57,199 nt of DNA, from assembly GCA_016222805.1 (NCBI GenBank), contig JACRQG010000014.1, positions 1 through 57,199 of the forward strand, read 5' to 3'. Under the pieces are notes generated by a model. The model ran no database searches. It was not told the DNA's origin and saw nothing but the letters and a program-made list of their open reading frames with translations. The translations under genes and the position numbers were made by a program. This document shows, one piece after another, positions 1 through 9,918 of this stretch (within the stretch, counting starts at the first letter, position 1; each line of letters starts with the position of its first letter). The stretch is from Verrucomicrobiota bacterium. Lineage in GTDB: Bacteria; Verrucomicrobiota; Verrucomicrobiia; Opitutales; Opitutaceae.

Positions 1-101
1 AAAAACCAAGAAAGGCGGCGTCAATCCCGCAGCGGGGGCGTATTAGTATCTTCCAGCAACCACCCCGGACGGCACCCGCCGTCACCTGCGCCCCATTTGC
101 C

Positions 102-509
102 ATGAACAAGCGTTCCTCCACGACCGAGAAGCGATCCGGCAAATCCGCGACGACCGTTCAACGCCCGTCGCCCCAGACCTCCCGGGCCCGCGGCGTCGGG
201 GTTCCCGCGGCGCCGGCACCCATGGTGCCGGTCGCCACCGCCGCGCTTCATCCCCATCCGGTGCGGATCGGGTATTTCAACCCCGACGCCCGCGAGGTCT
301 TCGTCGCCGGCACGTTCAACGACTGGGACCCGCGCGAGACCCCGCTCGCCCGCGACAGCTTCGGCGACTGGGCGATCGAGCTCTCCCTTCCGCCCGGCGA
401 ACATCGCTACCGCCTGATTGTCGATGGCGAGTGGCGCGACGACCCGTCCTCCCAGCGCGTCGAGGCGAATCCCTTTGGCGGATACGACGCCGTGATCTTC
501 GTCCAGTGA
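102..509 (+). CDS. CBM48/AMPK-type glycogen-binding domain protein
   Basis: A 135-residue protein. Residues 1-45 are a low-complexity Ser/Thr/Arg/Pro/Ala stretch. Residues about 50-135 form one early-set (E-set) carbohydrate module of the CBM48/AMPK-beta type: a V-x-I-G-Y-F-N opening strand, the hallmark VFVAGTFNDWDP loop, then GEHRYRLIVDGEWRDDP and a C-terminal NPFGGYDAVIFV strand. The family binds alpha-glucans such as glycogen. No catalytic domain is attached, so a binding or regulatory role is inferred. It converges on the HPF-like gene, with a strong hairpin in between. No signal peptide is visible, so it is probably cytoplasmic. Confidence 0.85.
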   Translation: MNKRSSTTEKRSGKSATTVQRPSPQTSRARGVGVPAAPAPMVPVATAALHPHPVRIGYFNPDAREVFVAGTFNDWDPRETPLARDSFGDWAIELSLPPGEHRYRLIVDGEWRDDPSSQRVEANPFGGYDAVIFVQ

Positions 510-515
510 CGCCCC

Positions 516-550
516 GGCGAGCCGGTGGGCCCAGGGCCCGCCGGCTCGCC
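516..550. terminator. Hairpin between convergent genes
   Basis: A 10-base stem GGCGAGCCGG (516-525) pairs with CCGGCTCGCC (541-550). An inner GGGCC/GGCCC stem is also possible. It lies in the 61-base gap between two converging genes, as expected of a bidirectional terminator. There is no clear T-tract, so intrinsic termination is not certain. Confidence 0.55.
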
Positions 551-570
551 GCACCCGGAGGCCCTGATGG

Positions 571-1050
571 CTACGGGGTTCGATCCTGTCCGTCGCCGCG
601 CAGGCGGCGGACGTACTCCTTCAGCTGGCGGCGTGCGGCCGCGAAGGCGTCGCGGATCGCGACGTTGACGTCCTTGTAGACGGCATCGATCTCGTCGCTC
701 TTGCCCGGCCGGGATCCCCGGGTCCGCGCCGCCGGGTCGAGGGCGACCACCAGGCGCCCCCGGGGCACGCCGAGTTCCAGGTGCAGGGCGTAACGCCACC
801 CCGAGCGATGGTGCCGGTGGGGTGCCTCCACCACGACGTGGCAGGAGGTGATGCTGTCAAAGTAACGGCGCAACCTCGCCACCTCCTCCTCGATGCGCCG
901 CACGACCTCGGGCGACGGCGGCAGGTGGCGGAAGGAGGTCCGGGTCGGAATGACGGGCTCCGGGGAAACGGAGCCGGCGGAGTCGGACTCCGCGCGCGCG
1001 CGCACGATCGGCCGCGGCGAACGCCGGACGGCCTTCGATCTGGTGTTCAT
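571..1050 (-). CDS. HPF/RaiA-family ribosome hibernation protein
   Basis: A 159-residue protein. The start chosen is the ATG at 1050; a longer open frame runs upstream but has no family similarity. The N-terminal ~40 residues are a variable Arg/Ser/Pro-rich region. The rest has the RaiA/HPF pattern: TSFRHLPPSPEVVRRIEEEV, then LRRYFDSITSCHVVVEAPHR, HLELGVPRGRLVVALDP and a C-terminal helix with KDVNVAIRDAF. Family members bind the 30S decoding site and inactivate or dimerise ribosomes in stationary phase or stress. The long-form C-terminal dimerisation domain is absent, so this resembles the short type. The function is from the family and was not tested here. Confidence 0.85.
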   Translation of the reverse strand: MNTRSKAVRRSPRPIVRARAESDSAGSVSPEPVIPTRTSFRHLPPSPEVVRRIEEEVARLRRYFDSITSCHVVVEAPHRHHRSGWRYALHLELGVPRGRLVVALDPAARTRGSRPGKSDEIDAVYKDVNVAIRDAFAAARRQLKEYVRRLRGDGQDRTP

Positions 1051-1189
1051 AAGGGCAGGCGAACGGGCCGCGAGGACAGCAGGGGAAGGCGGAACCCGGT
1101 CACGCCGGCACTGTACCGCGTTCCGGCAATCCCTCTTCGCACCTCTTGGGATTCGCTGCGCAGATCTTGGGTGCTCCGCCCCGGGGCGC

Positions 1190-3430
1190 TCACGCCTCGT
1201 AGAGCGAGGTGATCTCGGCATCGGCCCGCCGCAGCCGCAGCGCCAGGGCCCGGGCGAGTTGGGCGAACAGTTGCACCGCCGCCTCCGGCTGCGCCTGTGC
1301 GGCGGCATCGAACCGCGCCCGCGAAATGACATACAGCTCGACCGGGCTCTCCGCGATCGCGTCGGCGGATCGCGCCCCCGCGTCGAGAAAGGCGATTTCC
1401 CCGAAGAAGCCGCCCCGGCCGAAAGACACCAGGGTATGGTGCGTTCCGTCGGCCAGTGGCAGGGTGATCCGCACCACGCCCCGGCGAATCAGGAACAACT
1501 CGTCGCTGCGCACGCCGGCACGGAAGACGGCCTCGCCCGCCGCGACCGTCCGCTCCACGGCGCTCGCCCGCATCGCCGCGAGGATCGCGGCCTCGCCCGC
1601 CCCGCGTACCAGGTCAAACTCCTCGAGCGCGAGCGGCGCCTCGGCCGGCCCGCGCTCCGGTCGCGCCGCGGCGAGGATGCGTTCCTCGACCCATGCGACG
1701 GCTTCATCAAGCGATTCGAAGCAGCGCACGTGCGCCCGGGCGCTCATCACGCCCACGTTTTCAAAGTACGCGCGCAAGTTCAGGCCGTGCGCCAGCCGTT
1801 GCGGCAGCCGGCTGAAGATCAGGAAACCCCCGCGCTCCGCGAGCCTGTGCTCGAACTGCTCCAGCAGGTGTGCCGCGGTGAAGTCGACGGACCGCACCCG
1901 GCGCCAGTCGAGCACCAGATACCGGCAGCCCCTGAGATCCGCCTCCAGTTCGGTGAACAGCTGATCGGTCGTGCCGAAGAAGAGGCTGCCCTGCAGCTCG
2001 CAAATCGTCGTCGCCGTCCCTTCCCGCTCCAGGATGGCCTGCTCCAACGGCAGCCGGTGGTGCCGCGACAGGCGGCGGGCCCCGCTCACCTTCCGCCGGA
2101 TCACCGAACCGCGGACCTGCTCGCGAATGAACAGGACGGTCGCCAAGGCCAGCCCCACCCCGGCGGCCGCGAGCAGGTTGAACGCCAGCGCCGTCGCCAC
2201 GACCGCCGCGATCACGGAGAAGTCGAGCCGGGTCGACTCCTGGCGGAGCAATCCGATGTCCCGCCACGCGATCATCCGCGCCGCCACAACCAGCAGAAGT
2301 CCCGCGAGCGCTGCCACCGGAATCCAGGCCAGCCAGGCCCCGAAGGCGAGGACCACCAACAGGGCGAAACCACCCGCCAACACTCCCGACGCGCGCGTTC
2401 CGCCCCCGCTCTCCAGATTCACGAGCGTGGCCCCCATCGTTCCCGCCCCCGGCATCCCACCGACGACCGCGGAGACAAGATTGGCCGCGCCCTGTCCGAT
2501 GAGTTCGCGGTTCGAATGATGTCGCGAGCGCGTCAGGGCATCGAGCACCACGCAGGTCTTCAGGGTGTCCACCGAAAGCAGCACCGCCAGGGTTGCCGCC
2601 GGCGCCAGCACCACGAGGAGGTCCGGCAGCCGCACGGAACCAATTGCGCGGAGTTGCCCCGCCACCCCCTCTCCCCAACCGGCCGCCCCGCCGCCGAGCG
2701 ATCCGATCACCAGCCGGTTGCCTTCGAGGCGGGCGAGGGCCGGTTGAAACCAGGCGATCGCCCAATAGGCAGCCACGCCGGCAGCAAGGCCCAGAATGGA
2801 CGCCGGCACCTTGCGCGTCAGCCGGGGGCCGATCCAAACTCCCCCCACAGTCGCCAACCCGACGGCCACCGCCGCCGGTTCCCAGCGGGCAGGCGCCAGG
2901 ATCCCCGTCCACCCCGAATCGCCCGGCGGCAAACCCAGGAATCTCGGCACCTGCCCGAGAAAGATCAGGGCCCCCACCCCGCTCAGGTAACCCGTCACCA
3001 CCGGATACGGGATGTACTTCATCAGGCGGCCGGCACCGGCGAGTCCCAGGGACAGCTGGATGACCCCCGCCAGCAGGGCCACGAGGGAAAGCAGGACAAG
3101 GATCCGTTCGGGAGGGAGAGGGCCAGTGCCGGTGCGATCGAGCGCCAATTCCGCCGCCAGGGCGGCCAGGACGGCGGCCGCCGGTGCGCACGGTGCGGAG
3201 ACCAGCCGCGGCGCCCCGCCGAGGAGGGGCGCCACCAGTCCGAGCACGACTGCGCCGAGCAGTCCGGCCTGCACTCCACGCCCCGCCGAATCGACCCCGG
3301 CTACCCCGAAGGCGGCGATGCCATAGGCAATCGCCGACGGCAGCGCCACCAGCATCGCGGCCAACCCGCCCCAGACATCACCCGGGGCCGGCAGGTGCGC
3401 GGCCAGCCGCGACCGTGGGGAAAGACGCAT
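1190..3430 (-). CDS. SulP-family anion permease with STAS and cyclic-nucleotide-binding domains
   Basis: A 746-residue inner-membrane transporter. The start at ATG 3430 leaves 28 bases to the upstream gene; an earlier in-frame start would overlap it. Residues ~15-450 hold many hydrophobic helices typical of SulP (for example LAAMLVALPSAIAYGIAAFG, and NRELIGQGAANLVSAVVGGM in the core). Residues ~480-570 are a STAS domain (ATTICELQGSLFFGTTDQL). The last ~140 residues are a cyclic-nucleotide-binding fold with GGFFGEIAFLDAGARSADAI, close to the phosphate-binding cassette. The SulP-STAS-CNBD order suggests sulfate or bicarbonate transport gated by a nucleotide or other ligand. The substrate cannot be told from sequence. 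It follows the PPK2 gene on the same strand. Confidence 0.9.
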   Translation of the reverse strand: MRLSPRSRLAAHLPAPGDVWGGLAAMLVALPSAIAYGIAAFGVAGVDSAGRGVQAGLLGAVVLGLVAPLLGGAPRLVSAPCAPAAAVLAALAAELALDRTGTGPLPPERILVLLSLVALLAGVIQLSLGLAGAGRLMKYIPYPVVTGYLSGVGALIFLGQVPRFLGLPPGDSGWTGILAPARWEPAAVAVGLATVGGVWIGPRLTRKVPASILGLAAGVAAYWAIAWFQPALARLEGNRLVIGSLGGGAAGWGEGVAGQLRAIGSVRLPDLLVVLAPAATLAVLLSVDTLKTCVVLDALTRSRHHSNRELIGQGAANLVSAVVGGMPGAGTMGATLVNLESGGGTRASGVLAGGFALLVVLAFGAWLAWIPVAALAGLLLVVAARMIAWRDIGLLRQESTRLDFSVIAAVVATALAFNLLAAAGVGLALATVLFIREQVRGSVIRRKVSGARRLSRHHRLPLEQAILEREGTATTICELQGSLFFGTTDQLFTELEADLRGCRYLVLDWRRVRSVDFTAAHLLEQFEHRLAERGGFLIFSRLPQRLAHGLNLRAYFENVGVMSARAHVRCFESLDEAVAWVEERILAAARPERGPAEAPLALEEFDLVRGAGEAAILAAMRASAVERTVAAGEAVFRAGVRSDELFLIRRGVVRITLPLADGTHHTLVSFGRGGFFGEIAFLDAGARSADAIAESPVELYVISRARFDAAAQAQPEAAVQLFAQLARALALRLRRADAEITSLYEA

Positions 3431-3458
3431 GGCGGCGTTTCCGCGACGCGCCTGGGCG

Positions 3459-4925
3459 CTACAGGGCCGCCCGCAGCCGTCCCACAATCGTCTTCAGGAT
3501 CTGGATGCGCGCATGGCGCTTGTCGTTTGCGGACACGATGGTCCACGGCGCGTACTCGGTGCTGCAACGGGCTACCATCTCGTCGATCGCGGTCTGATAG
3601 GCCTTCCATTTCTCCCGGTTGCGCCAGTCCTCCTCCGTAATCTTGTACCGCTTGTGCACGACCTTCTGGCGCTCCCGGAAGCGCCGCAGCTGCTCCTGGG
3701 GACTGACGTGCAGCCAGAACTTGTTCACCACGATGCCATGCTCGACGAGCTGCTCCTCGAAGTCGTTCAGCTCGTGGTACGCCCGGCTCCACTCCTCGTA
3801 CCGGGCGAATCCCTCGACCCGCTCCACCAGCACGCGGCCATACCAGGACCGGTCGAAAATCGTCGTGTATCCCGCCCGGGGCAACTGGCGCCAGAACCGC
3901 CAGAGATAGTGATGCGCCCGCTCCTCGTCCGTGGGCGCCGCAATCCCCACGACCCGGTACAGACGGGGATCGATCGCCTGGGTCACCCGGCGGATGGAAC
4001 TCCCCTTCCCGGCCGCATCCCAGCCCTCGAAGACGAGTACCATCGAACGCTTCTTCTCCCACGCCGCCCAGGTCAGCTTGCCCAGCGCCGCCTGCAGTTT
4101 CTCCAGTTGCCGCTCGTACTCCGCCTCGGTCAGACGGCAGGAAAGATCCACGTGGTCGAGGATCGACTCGCGCACTTCCGGCGGGGCGTCCGCCGGCGTG
4201 CCGTTCGCCCGGGGGGCCGCGCCCGCGGCGGCGTCAATGCGCGTCCGCAAGGCCTGGAGCAGCAGGTTGCCCGCCGTGATTTCACGGTACCGGCGGTCGG
4301 TCGACTCGATGACGTGCCAGGGAGCGGCGCCGGTGTCGGTGCGCCGCAACGCACGACCCGAGACCTTGGTGAAGCGATCGAAGAGCTTGAAGTGCTTCCA
4401 TTCATCCGGCGCGAGGCGTCCCTCCTCCTCGAGTTTCTTCAGGCGCTTCTTCTGCGCCTTCTTGGGCAGGTGCAGCCAGAGCTTGACGATCAGGGCGCCG
4501 TCATCCGCCAGCATCTGTTCGAACCGCGCGATGCGGTCGAGGGCGGCGTCGAATTCCCCGCGCTTCAGCCGGCCGAAGACCCGGGAGACGATCGGCTGCG
4601 AGTACCAGGTTCCGAAGATGATGCCGATCCGGCCCCGGCCCGGCAGGGAACGCCAGTACCGCCAGAACGGCGGCCGCTCGCGTTCCTCGTCGCTCTGCGC
4701 CCAGAAGGCGTGCGTCTCGACCCCCCGGGGATCGAGCCACTCGTTGAGCCGGTGCACGAGTTCCCCCTTGCCCGCGCCATCGGCACCCGACACGAGCAGG
4801 ATGACCGGGAACTTCTGGGCCCGGAGATCGAAATGCGCCTGCAGCAGCTTCGACCTGAGTTCGGGCAATTCGGCGTCATAGCGCTGCGCCGAAAGCGTCT
4901 GACCGAGTTCCGCCGAGTCGAACAT
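3459..4925 (-). CDS. pap: Polyphosphate:AMP phosphotransferase (two-domain PPK2 family)
   Basis: A 488-residue cytoplasmic enzyme that uses polyphosphate to phosphorylate nucleotides (AMP to ADP for class II two-domain PPK2). The start is ATG 4925, with a good Shine-Dalgarno (AGGAGGG) just upstream. Two tandem PPK2 domains are visible. The N-terminal copy has SGADGAGKGELVHRLNEWLD. The C-terminal copy, after residue ~290, has FEGWDAAGKGSSIRRVTQAI, then YLWRFWRQLPRAGYTTIFDR with SWYGRVLVERVEGF. The N-terminal copy has the same GTWYSQPIVSRVFG region but without the SWYGR sequence, as in the family, where the C-terminal domain carries catalysis. It probably shares a transcript with the downstream SulP gene. 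Confidence 0.92.
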   Translation of the reverse strand: MFDSAELGQTLSAQRYDAELPELRSKLLQAHFDLRAQKFPVILLVSGADGAGKGELVHRLNEWLDPRGVETHAFWAQSDEERERPPFWRYWRSLPGRGRIGIIFGTWYSQPIVSRVFGRLKRGEFDAALDRIARFEQMLADDGALIVKLWLHLPKKAQKKRLKKLEEEGRLAPDEWKHFKLFDRFTKVSGRALRRTDTGAAPWHVIESTDRRYREITAGNLLLQALRTRIDAAAGAAPRANGTPADAPPEVRESILDHVDLSCRLTEAEYERQLEKLQAALGKLTWAAWEKKRSMVLVFEGWDAAGKGSSIRRVTQAIDPRLYRVVGIAAPTDEERAHHYLWRFWRQLPRAGYTTIFDRSWYGRVLVERVEGFARYEEWSRAYHELNDFEEQLVEHGIVVNKFWLHVSPQEQLRRFRERQKVVHKRYKITEEDWRNREKWKAYQTAIDEMVARCSTEYAPWTIVSANDKRHARIQILKTIVGRLRAAL

Positions 4926-5097
4926 GGGAGGAGCCCTCCTGTGGTGATGGTTGCGCCGCGAAGACGAAACGCTTGAAGCGATCCAGGGGTGGACCCTGTT
5001 TCCGCCGAGGCTGCCGCGGTGGCCCGGGCTTGGCAATGCGATCTTGCCACGGATCGGACCGGGGGCCGCCGCGGAGCGGCCGGCGGCATCGCCCGCC

Positions 5098-5556
5098 TCA
5101 CGCCTGCCCGCGGGGCGGCCAGTCGACGCCGGCGAGTTCCTTTGGCAACTGCTTCGGGTCGGTCGGCCAGAAGAGCTTGAGGTCGAATTTCTCCCCCTCC
5201 TCGAACTCGCGTTCCGGCGCCCCCAGGATCAGCCAGAGGGTGTCTGCCTCCGTGTCGTTGAAGATCTGCCGCATCATGTCCGGGCCGACGAGCACGCCGC
5301 CGTGCTTCGGCACGGTCAGCGTGTCCTCCCCGACCCGGAGGCGCCCCACGCCGTCGAGGACGAAATAGAACTCCTCCGCCTTGACGTGCTTGTGGTACGT
5401 ATTCGCGCTGCGGGGCGGCAGGCGCCAGATCCTCGCGCCGAGGATTTCACTCTGTGATCGCTCGAGCAGGTCGGTATAGGGAACCTTCATCGGGTTCGCG
5501 ATCTTCCACTCCTGCTCGGACGGCAGGACGACGTGATAGCCCTGGATTGCCTTCAT
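5098..5556 (-). CDS. Cupin-domain protein
   Basis: A 152-residue single-domain cupin. The first motif is [20 protein letters not shown], with histidines and Glu positioned as metal ligands. The second is [20 protein letters not shown], where the usual final His is not obvious. Small cupins may be isomerases, dioxygenases or binding proteins; no specific reaction can be assigned. The start (ATG 5556) overlaps the stop of the upstream acyl-CoA-synthetase/GNAT gene as ATGA, so translation is probably coupled and the two may act together. An earlier in-frame ATG at 5589 would lie inside that gene and is less likely. Confidence 0.85.
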   Translation of the reverse strand: MKAIQGYHVVLPSEQEWKIANPMKVPYTDLLERSQSEILGARIWRLPPRSANTYHKHVKAEEFYFVLDGVGRLRVGEDTLTVPKHGGVLVGPDMMRQIFNDTEADTLWLILGAPEREFEEGEKFDLKLFWPTDPKQLPKELAGVDWPPRGQA

Positions 5557-8069
5557 GCGTTCTTCGCGAGCGAGATCTCGGCGACACACTCGCCGTCCGG
5601 GCTGCGCCGCACCGTGAAGCCCACGCGCTCCGCGACGTGCTGCATCTCGACATTGTCGGCCAGGATGGCTCCGGAGATCCGCTCCAGACCCTCCTTCCGA
5701 CCGATGTCGACCAGCCGCGCCAGCAGCCGCGTGCCGAGCCCCCGTCCCTGCCAGCTGTCGGAAACGACCACCGCGAACTCCGCCTCGCGCCGGCCCGGTT
5801 CACGGCACAGCCGCCCCACCCCGCGAATCTCTGCCTGGCCGGTGGCCGCATCCTGGTGCACGGCGACCAACGCCATCTCACGCGAATAGTCGACGAAGCA
5901 GATGCGCGCGAGCCGCGCATGGCTGGCTCGGTGCTCCAGCGACATCGCCCGGAAATAGCGGAAATACACGCTGCGATCCGACAGCGTCGCGTGGAACCGC
6001 ACCATCATCGGCTCGTCCTCGGGCCGGATGGGCCGGAGCACCACGGGGGCGCCGTCCCGCAGGGTGCAGGTGCTGGCGTACTGCTGGGGATAGGGCCGGA
6101 TCGCCGGCAGTGGCAACGCCTCCTCCCGCAACCCCGCCTGGTGGAGCCGTACCCGCGCCGCCAGCACCACCACCTGCCGCGCGGTGGCCACGATGGGATC
6201 GAGGACCACCTCCTGAATCCAGCGCTGTTCGACGATCAACTGGCTGAACCGCACGACCAGGCGTTCCAGCGCCGGCGTGTCCACGGCTGGCCCGTCTTCG
6301 CCGGCGGTCATCATCCGGAACACGCGGGTCTGCTCCATCAATCGCACCGCCAGGGTCGAGTTCACCGGCGGCAGTCCCACGACGCGATCGGCGGCGAGCG
6401 CCCCCATGCGTCCCCCGGCCCCGAACTCGAACACCGGTCCCAGCTGCGGATCGATCCAGCTCCGCAGACTCAACGGGAACCCCCCGAGCACACGGCTGCG
6501 GGGCGTGAACGGGATGTCGTAGCCGGCCAGCACCCGCTTGACCTCGGGAGGTTCGAGTTCGATCCGGCGCCGTTTGCGGGCCGGCCGGATCACGCGCACC
6601 GCCTCGCGCCACCCTCCGTCCCCGCGGGCCTCGTCGGTCAGGAGCACGGGCGTCTCATACAGGGCCTGCAGTCGCGCGCTGTAGCGCCACATGTGCGCGA
6701 ACGCCCGGGCCGCCCGATCCGGATACTTGAAGGTCGGGATTCCGGCCTCGTTCAGGACGGCCTCCCCCGCTTCGACCGCCGCCCCGCCCATCCAGCTGGC
6801 CAGGAGGGGCTTTCCCCCGTCCAGCGCGGCAAAGGCCTTGAGGCGACCCGCCACCTCCGCGGCATCGGTCATCGCCTGCGGGGTGAGGATCGCCAGCACG
6901 CCATCGCTGGCGGGATCCCGCGCGGCCGCCGCCACCGCGGCCGCGAATCGCTCCGCATCGGCATCCCCCAGGATGTCCACCGGGTCTCCGCGGCTCCAGT
7001 TCGGGGGCAGCATCCGCCCCAGCGAATCCAGCGTCGCCGGAGACAGCGACGCGAGCTGACCACCCGCCATCACCAGGCTGTCGGCCGCCAGCGCGGCCGG
7101 CCCTCCCGCGTTGGTGACGATGGCCAGCCTCGGCCCGCGTGGTCGCGGTTGCTTGCCCAACACTTCCGCCATGTCGAACACCTCCTCGATGGTGTCGACC
7201 CGCAGCACCCCCGCCCGGCGGAAGACGGCGTCGACCACGGCGTCGGCCCCGGTCTGCGCCCCGGTGTGGGAAGCCGCCGCCCGCGCCGCCGCCTCGGTCC
7301 GGCCCGGTTTGATGACCACGATCGGCTTGGTGAACGACACTTCGCGCGCGGCCGAGAGAAAGCCCCGGGCATCCCCGATCGACTCCATGTAGATCACGAT
7401 GCTCTGCGTGTGAGGATCATCGCCGAAATGATCGATCAGGTCACCCCAGCCCACGTCCGCCATGCCTCCGACCGAGACCAGCGCGCTGAATCCGACCCCT
7501 TCCCGCAGGCTCCAGTCGAGAATCGCCGAACACAGGGCTCCGCTCTGGCTGAGCAGGGCCACCCGGCCAGGCCGGGCCATCGCCCCGGCCATGGTGGCGT
7601 TCAGGCCGTGCCCCGGCACCATCACCCCCAGGCAGGCGGGCCCGAGGACGCGCAGGCGCCCCCCGGCGGCAGCCAGCAGCCGCCGCTCCCGCTCAATGCC
7701 CTCCGCGCCCGCCTCCTTGAAGCCGGCGGAAACGATGACGGCGCCGCGCACGCCGGCCTCGGCGCACTGCGCCACGACGTCCGGGACCGTCGCCGCCGGA
7801 GTCGCGATGACCGCCAGGTCCACCGGCGCCGGCACGTCACCGATTGCGGGATACGCCTCCGTCCCCAGCACCGCCGCCCGCCGGGGATTGACCGGATAAA
7901 CCGCACCCCGGAAACCCCGCAGGTTCTCCCACAGGGCCCGGCCCACGCTGCGCGGGCGCTCGGTCGCGCCGATGACGGCGATGGCCTTCGGGGCAAAGAA
8001 CGCCTCCAGAGGAGGCCGGGGAACGGACGGGGCCGGCAGGGCGGTCGCAGCGGCACGTTTGGCGCTCAT
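5553..8069 (-). CDS. Pat-like fusion of NDP-forming acyl-CoA synthetase and GNAT acetyltransferase, ATP-grasp part shortened
   Basis: An 838-residue protein starting at ATG 8069. In order: a CoA-binding Rossmann domain ([20 protein letters not shown], ~20-120); two succinyl-CoA-ligase-like domains ([13 protein letters not shown] near 170, then [20 protein letters not shown] with the phospho-acceptor-type His); a beta-subunit region; and a C-terminal GNAT domain (~670-838) with the acetyl-CoA loop [20 protein letters not shown]. The family includes Pat lysine acetyltransferases that modify and silence enzymes such as acetyl-CoA synthetase. The oddity is that after [18 protein letters not shown] the sequence runs directly into [16 protein letters not shown]. 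The ATP-grasp portion that normally carries a Lys and the HKSDVGGV-type loop is missing. ATP binding is therefore doubtful and a protein acetyltransferase role more likely. It is coupled to the downstream cupin. Confidence 0.88.
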   Translation of the reverse strand: MSAKRAAATALPAPSVPRPPLEAFFAPKAIAVIGATERPRSVGRALWENLRGFRGAVYPVNPRRAAVLGTEAYPAIGDVPAPVDLAVIATPAATVPDVVAQCAEAGVRGAVIVSAGFKEAGAEGIERERRLLAAAGGRLRVLGPACLGVMVPGHGLNATMAGAMARPGRVALLSQSGALCSAILDWSLREGVGFSALVSVGGMADVGWGDLIDHFGDDPHTQSIVIYMESIGDARGFLSAAREVSFTKPIVVIKPGRTEAAARAAASHTGAQTGADAVVDAVFRRAGVLRVDTIEEVFDMAEVLGKQPRPRGPRLAIVTNAGGPAALAADSLVMAGGQLASLSPATLDSLGRMLPPNWSRGDPVDILGDADAERFAAAVAAAARDPASDGVLAILTPQAMTDAAEVAGRLKAFAALDGGKPLLASWMGGAAVEAGEAVLNEAGIPTFKYPDRAARAFAHMWRYSARLQALYETPVLLTDEARGDGGWREAVRVIRPARKRRRIELEPPEVKRVLAGYDIPFTPRSRVLGGFPLSLRSWIDPQLGPVFEFGAGGRMGALAADRVVGLPPVNSTLAVRLMEQTRVFRMMTAGEDGPAVDTPALERLVVRFSQLIVEQRWIQEVVLDPIVATARQVVVLAARVRLHQAGLREEALPLPAIRPYPQQYASTCTLRDGAPVVLRPIRPEDEPMMVRFHATLSDRSVYFRYFRAMSLEHRASHARLARICFVDYSREMALVAVHQDAATGQAEIRGVGRLCREPGRREAEFAVVVSDSWQGRGLGTRLLARLVDIGRKEGLERISGAILADNVEMQHVAERVGFTVRRSPDGECVAEISLAKNA

Positions 8070-8207
8070 GGTGAGGGCGACCCGGAACGACGGATCGCCC
8101 GGGGATTCTGGGGCGCCCCCGCGGCGAAGGGAAGCAACTTTGGCACCGCCCCCGGACGACACCGCGCTTGCCGGCACCGGCGGATGTCCGTAAGTCCTCC
8201 CCTCCTC

Positions 8208-8993
8208 ATGCCCACCATCGTCTTCACCATCGCCAACCAGAAGGGCGGCGTCGGCAAAACCACGACCGCGGTCAACCTCGCCGCGGCCCTGGCCGAGAAG
8301 AAGGTCCATACCCTGCTGGTGGATCTCGATCCGCAGGCCAACGCGACGAGCGCGGTTGGAGTGGAGAAGCAGGCGGGTCGCAGCCTTTACGGCCCCCTCC
8401 ACGGCGAAGGCTCGGCGTTCGAGATGATCACGCCGACCGCCTATGAACACCTGGCCCTCATCCCGAGCGAGGAGGATCTCGCCGCCGCCGAGATCGAAAT
8501 CGCCCAGATGGAGAACTACCTGGGCAAGCTCAACACCGTCCTCGATCCCATCCGCCGCTCGAACGGCTACCGGGCCATCATCATCGACTGCCCGCCGGCG
8601 CTGGGCATGCTGTCGATGAACAGCCTGGCCGCCGCGGACTACCTGTTGATCACGCTCCAGTGCGAGTACCTGGCCCTCGAGGGCCTCGGCCAGATCCTGC
8701 GCAACGTCGAACGCCTCAAGTCCGCCCACATCAATGACCGCCTGCAGCTGGGGGGCGTCGTCATGACGATGTTCGACGGCCGCACAAACCTCGCCCGCCA
8801 GGTTGTCGACGAAGTGAAGCAACACCTCCCCGACAAGGTCTTCGCCACCGTCATTCCCCGCACCGTCCGGCTGAGCGAGGCCCCGAGTTTCGGCAAACCG
8901 ATCTTCGCCTACGATCCGCACGGCCAGGGCTCGGTCGCCTACCGCAGCCTTGCCCAGGAGGTGATTGCGCGCTTTGGTCTGCTCACCCCCTGA
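8208..8993 (+). CDS. parA: ParA/Soj-family partition ATPase
   Basis: A 261-residue P-loop ATPase. The deviant Walker [18 protein letters not shown] lies at residues ~11-27. DLDPQANAT (switch) and [13 protein letters not shown] (Walker B) follow, then [19 protein letters not shown] and [17 protein letters not shown], which are diagnostic of chromosomal ParA/Soj rather than MinD. The family forms ATP-dependent dimers on DNA and works with ParB at parS sites. No parB follows; the next genes are ABC-2 permeases, and no parS-like palindrome was noticed nearby. An in-frame ATG eight codons upstream (8184) is an alternative start, but the [14 protein letters not shown] beginning fits the family better. 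It is divergent from the Pat-like gene. Confidence 0.92.
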   Translation: MPTIVFTIANQKGGVGKTTTAVNLAAALAEKKVHTLLVDLDPQANATSAVGVEKQAGRSLYGPLHGEGSAFEMITPTAYEHLALIPSEEDLAAAEIEIAQMENYLGKLNTVLDPIRRSNGYRAIIIDCPPALGMLSMNSLAAADYLLITLQCEYLALEGLGQILRNVERLKSAHINDRLQLGGVVMTMFDGRTNLARQVVDEVKQHLPDKVFATVIPRTVRLSEAPSFGKPIFAYDPHGQGSVAYRSLAQEVIARFGLLTP

Positions 8994-9069
8994 GCCCACC
9001 CGGCGGTTTCGCCGCAACCCTTTCCGTCCTTCTTCGTCGAGCCCCCGGTCGCCCGCCTCGCGCCGAACC

Positions 9070-9879
9070 ATGCGCGCCGCCTTCGAAAAGTACCGTCAAG
9101 CCTTCCTCGTCGGGCTGCAGAGCAACATCGTCTACCGGTGGAACTTTGCGGTGCGCGGGTTCTTTTCGCTCTTCCACCTCGCCGTGGTCTTCATCCTGTG
9201 GGGCGCGGCCTTCGCCGGCACCGATTCCATCGGCGGCTTCGACCTGCGGCAGACGCTGACGTACTTCGTGACCCTGCTGGTCCTGCAGTTCTTCATCAGC
9301 GCCTTCAACGAGGACTACCAGATCAGCGAGGAGATCCGCAACGGGCTGATCAACCAGTTCCTGCTGAAGCCCATCAATTATTTCCTCTACCGCTTCAGCA
9401 TCTTCGTGGCGGCCCGGCTTGTTTCCGGCGCCTTGATTCTCCTGCCGCTCATCGGGGCACTGCCGGTCATCCACGACTCCCTCTCCTTTCCGTCCGAGCC
9501 CTGGCGCCTCGGCGTCGCCCTGCCCGCCCTGGCGATGTCCGCGCTGATCCAGTTCAGCATCGCCTACTGTTTCGGGATGCTGACGTTCTGGTTTCTCGAA
9601 ATCCAGGGTTTCGTCATCCTCTCGATGGCCGTCGAGGCGGTGCTCGGCGGACAGATCTTCCCGTTGGATCTCATGCCCGAACCGATCTTCCGCGCGGCCC
9701 AGTATCTGCCCTTCTACTACCAGATGTACTTCCCGGGCGCGATTCTCACGGGCCGTCTCGGGCTCGCCGACGCCCTCCAGGGCCTCGCGATCCAGGCGGT
9801 CTGGGTCGCCGTGCTGCTCGTCGCCAACCAGATCCTCTGGGCCCGCGGCCTCCGCCGCCACACGGCGGTCGGCGGCTGA
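9070..9879 (+). CDS. ABC-2 family transporter permease
   Basis: A 269-residue inner-membrane protein with about six hydrophobic helices. The start chosen is ATG 9070 ([17 protein letters not shown]), after the end of parA. The cytoplasmic segment [20 protein letters not shown] with [10 protein letters not shown] is typical of ABC-2 permeases of the COG4587/COG3694 type, often annotated as viologen or daunorubicin exporter-like. The same layout recurs in the next gene, so the two probably form a heterodimer. The ATPase that would energise it is not in this window. The substrate is unknown. Confidence 0.88.
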   Translation: MRAAFEKYRQAFLVGLQSNIVYRWNFAVRGFFSLFHLAVVFILWGAAFAGTDSIGGFDLRQTLTYFVTLLVLQFFISAFNEDYQISEEIRNGLINQFLLKPINYFLYRFSIFVAARLVSGALILLPLIGALPVIHDSLSFPSEPWRLGVALPALAMSALIQFSIAYCFGMLTFWFLEIQGFVILSMAVEAVLGGQIFPLDLMPEPIFRAAQYLPFYYQMYFPGAILTGRLGLADALQGLAIQAVWVAVLLVANQILWARGLRRHTAVGG

Positions 9880-9918
9880 CCTTCCTCCCGTTCCCCGCCC
9901 CCTCCTCGAACCTCCGCG

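Noticed and set aside
893-3640. Long + strand open frame of 915 codons
   Set aside because: It is antisense to the SulP gene, rich in Arg/Pro/Gly/His with no domain, and typical of GC-driven shadow frames. Similar shadows at 21349-24939 (-), 11282-14737 (-) and elsewhere were also dropped.
5454-8183. Open extension upstream of ParA on the + strand
   Set aside because: The ParA family start is at 8208; the 900 residues before it are the antisense of the Pat-like gene and have no similarity to any domain.
8070-9071. N-terminal extension of the Pat-like protein
   Set aside because: It is antisense to parA; the CoA-binding domain begins shortly after the ATG at 8069.
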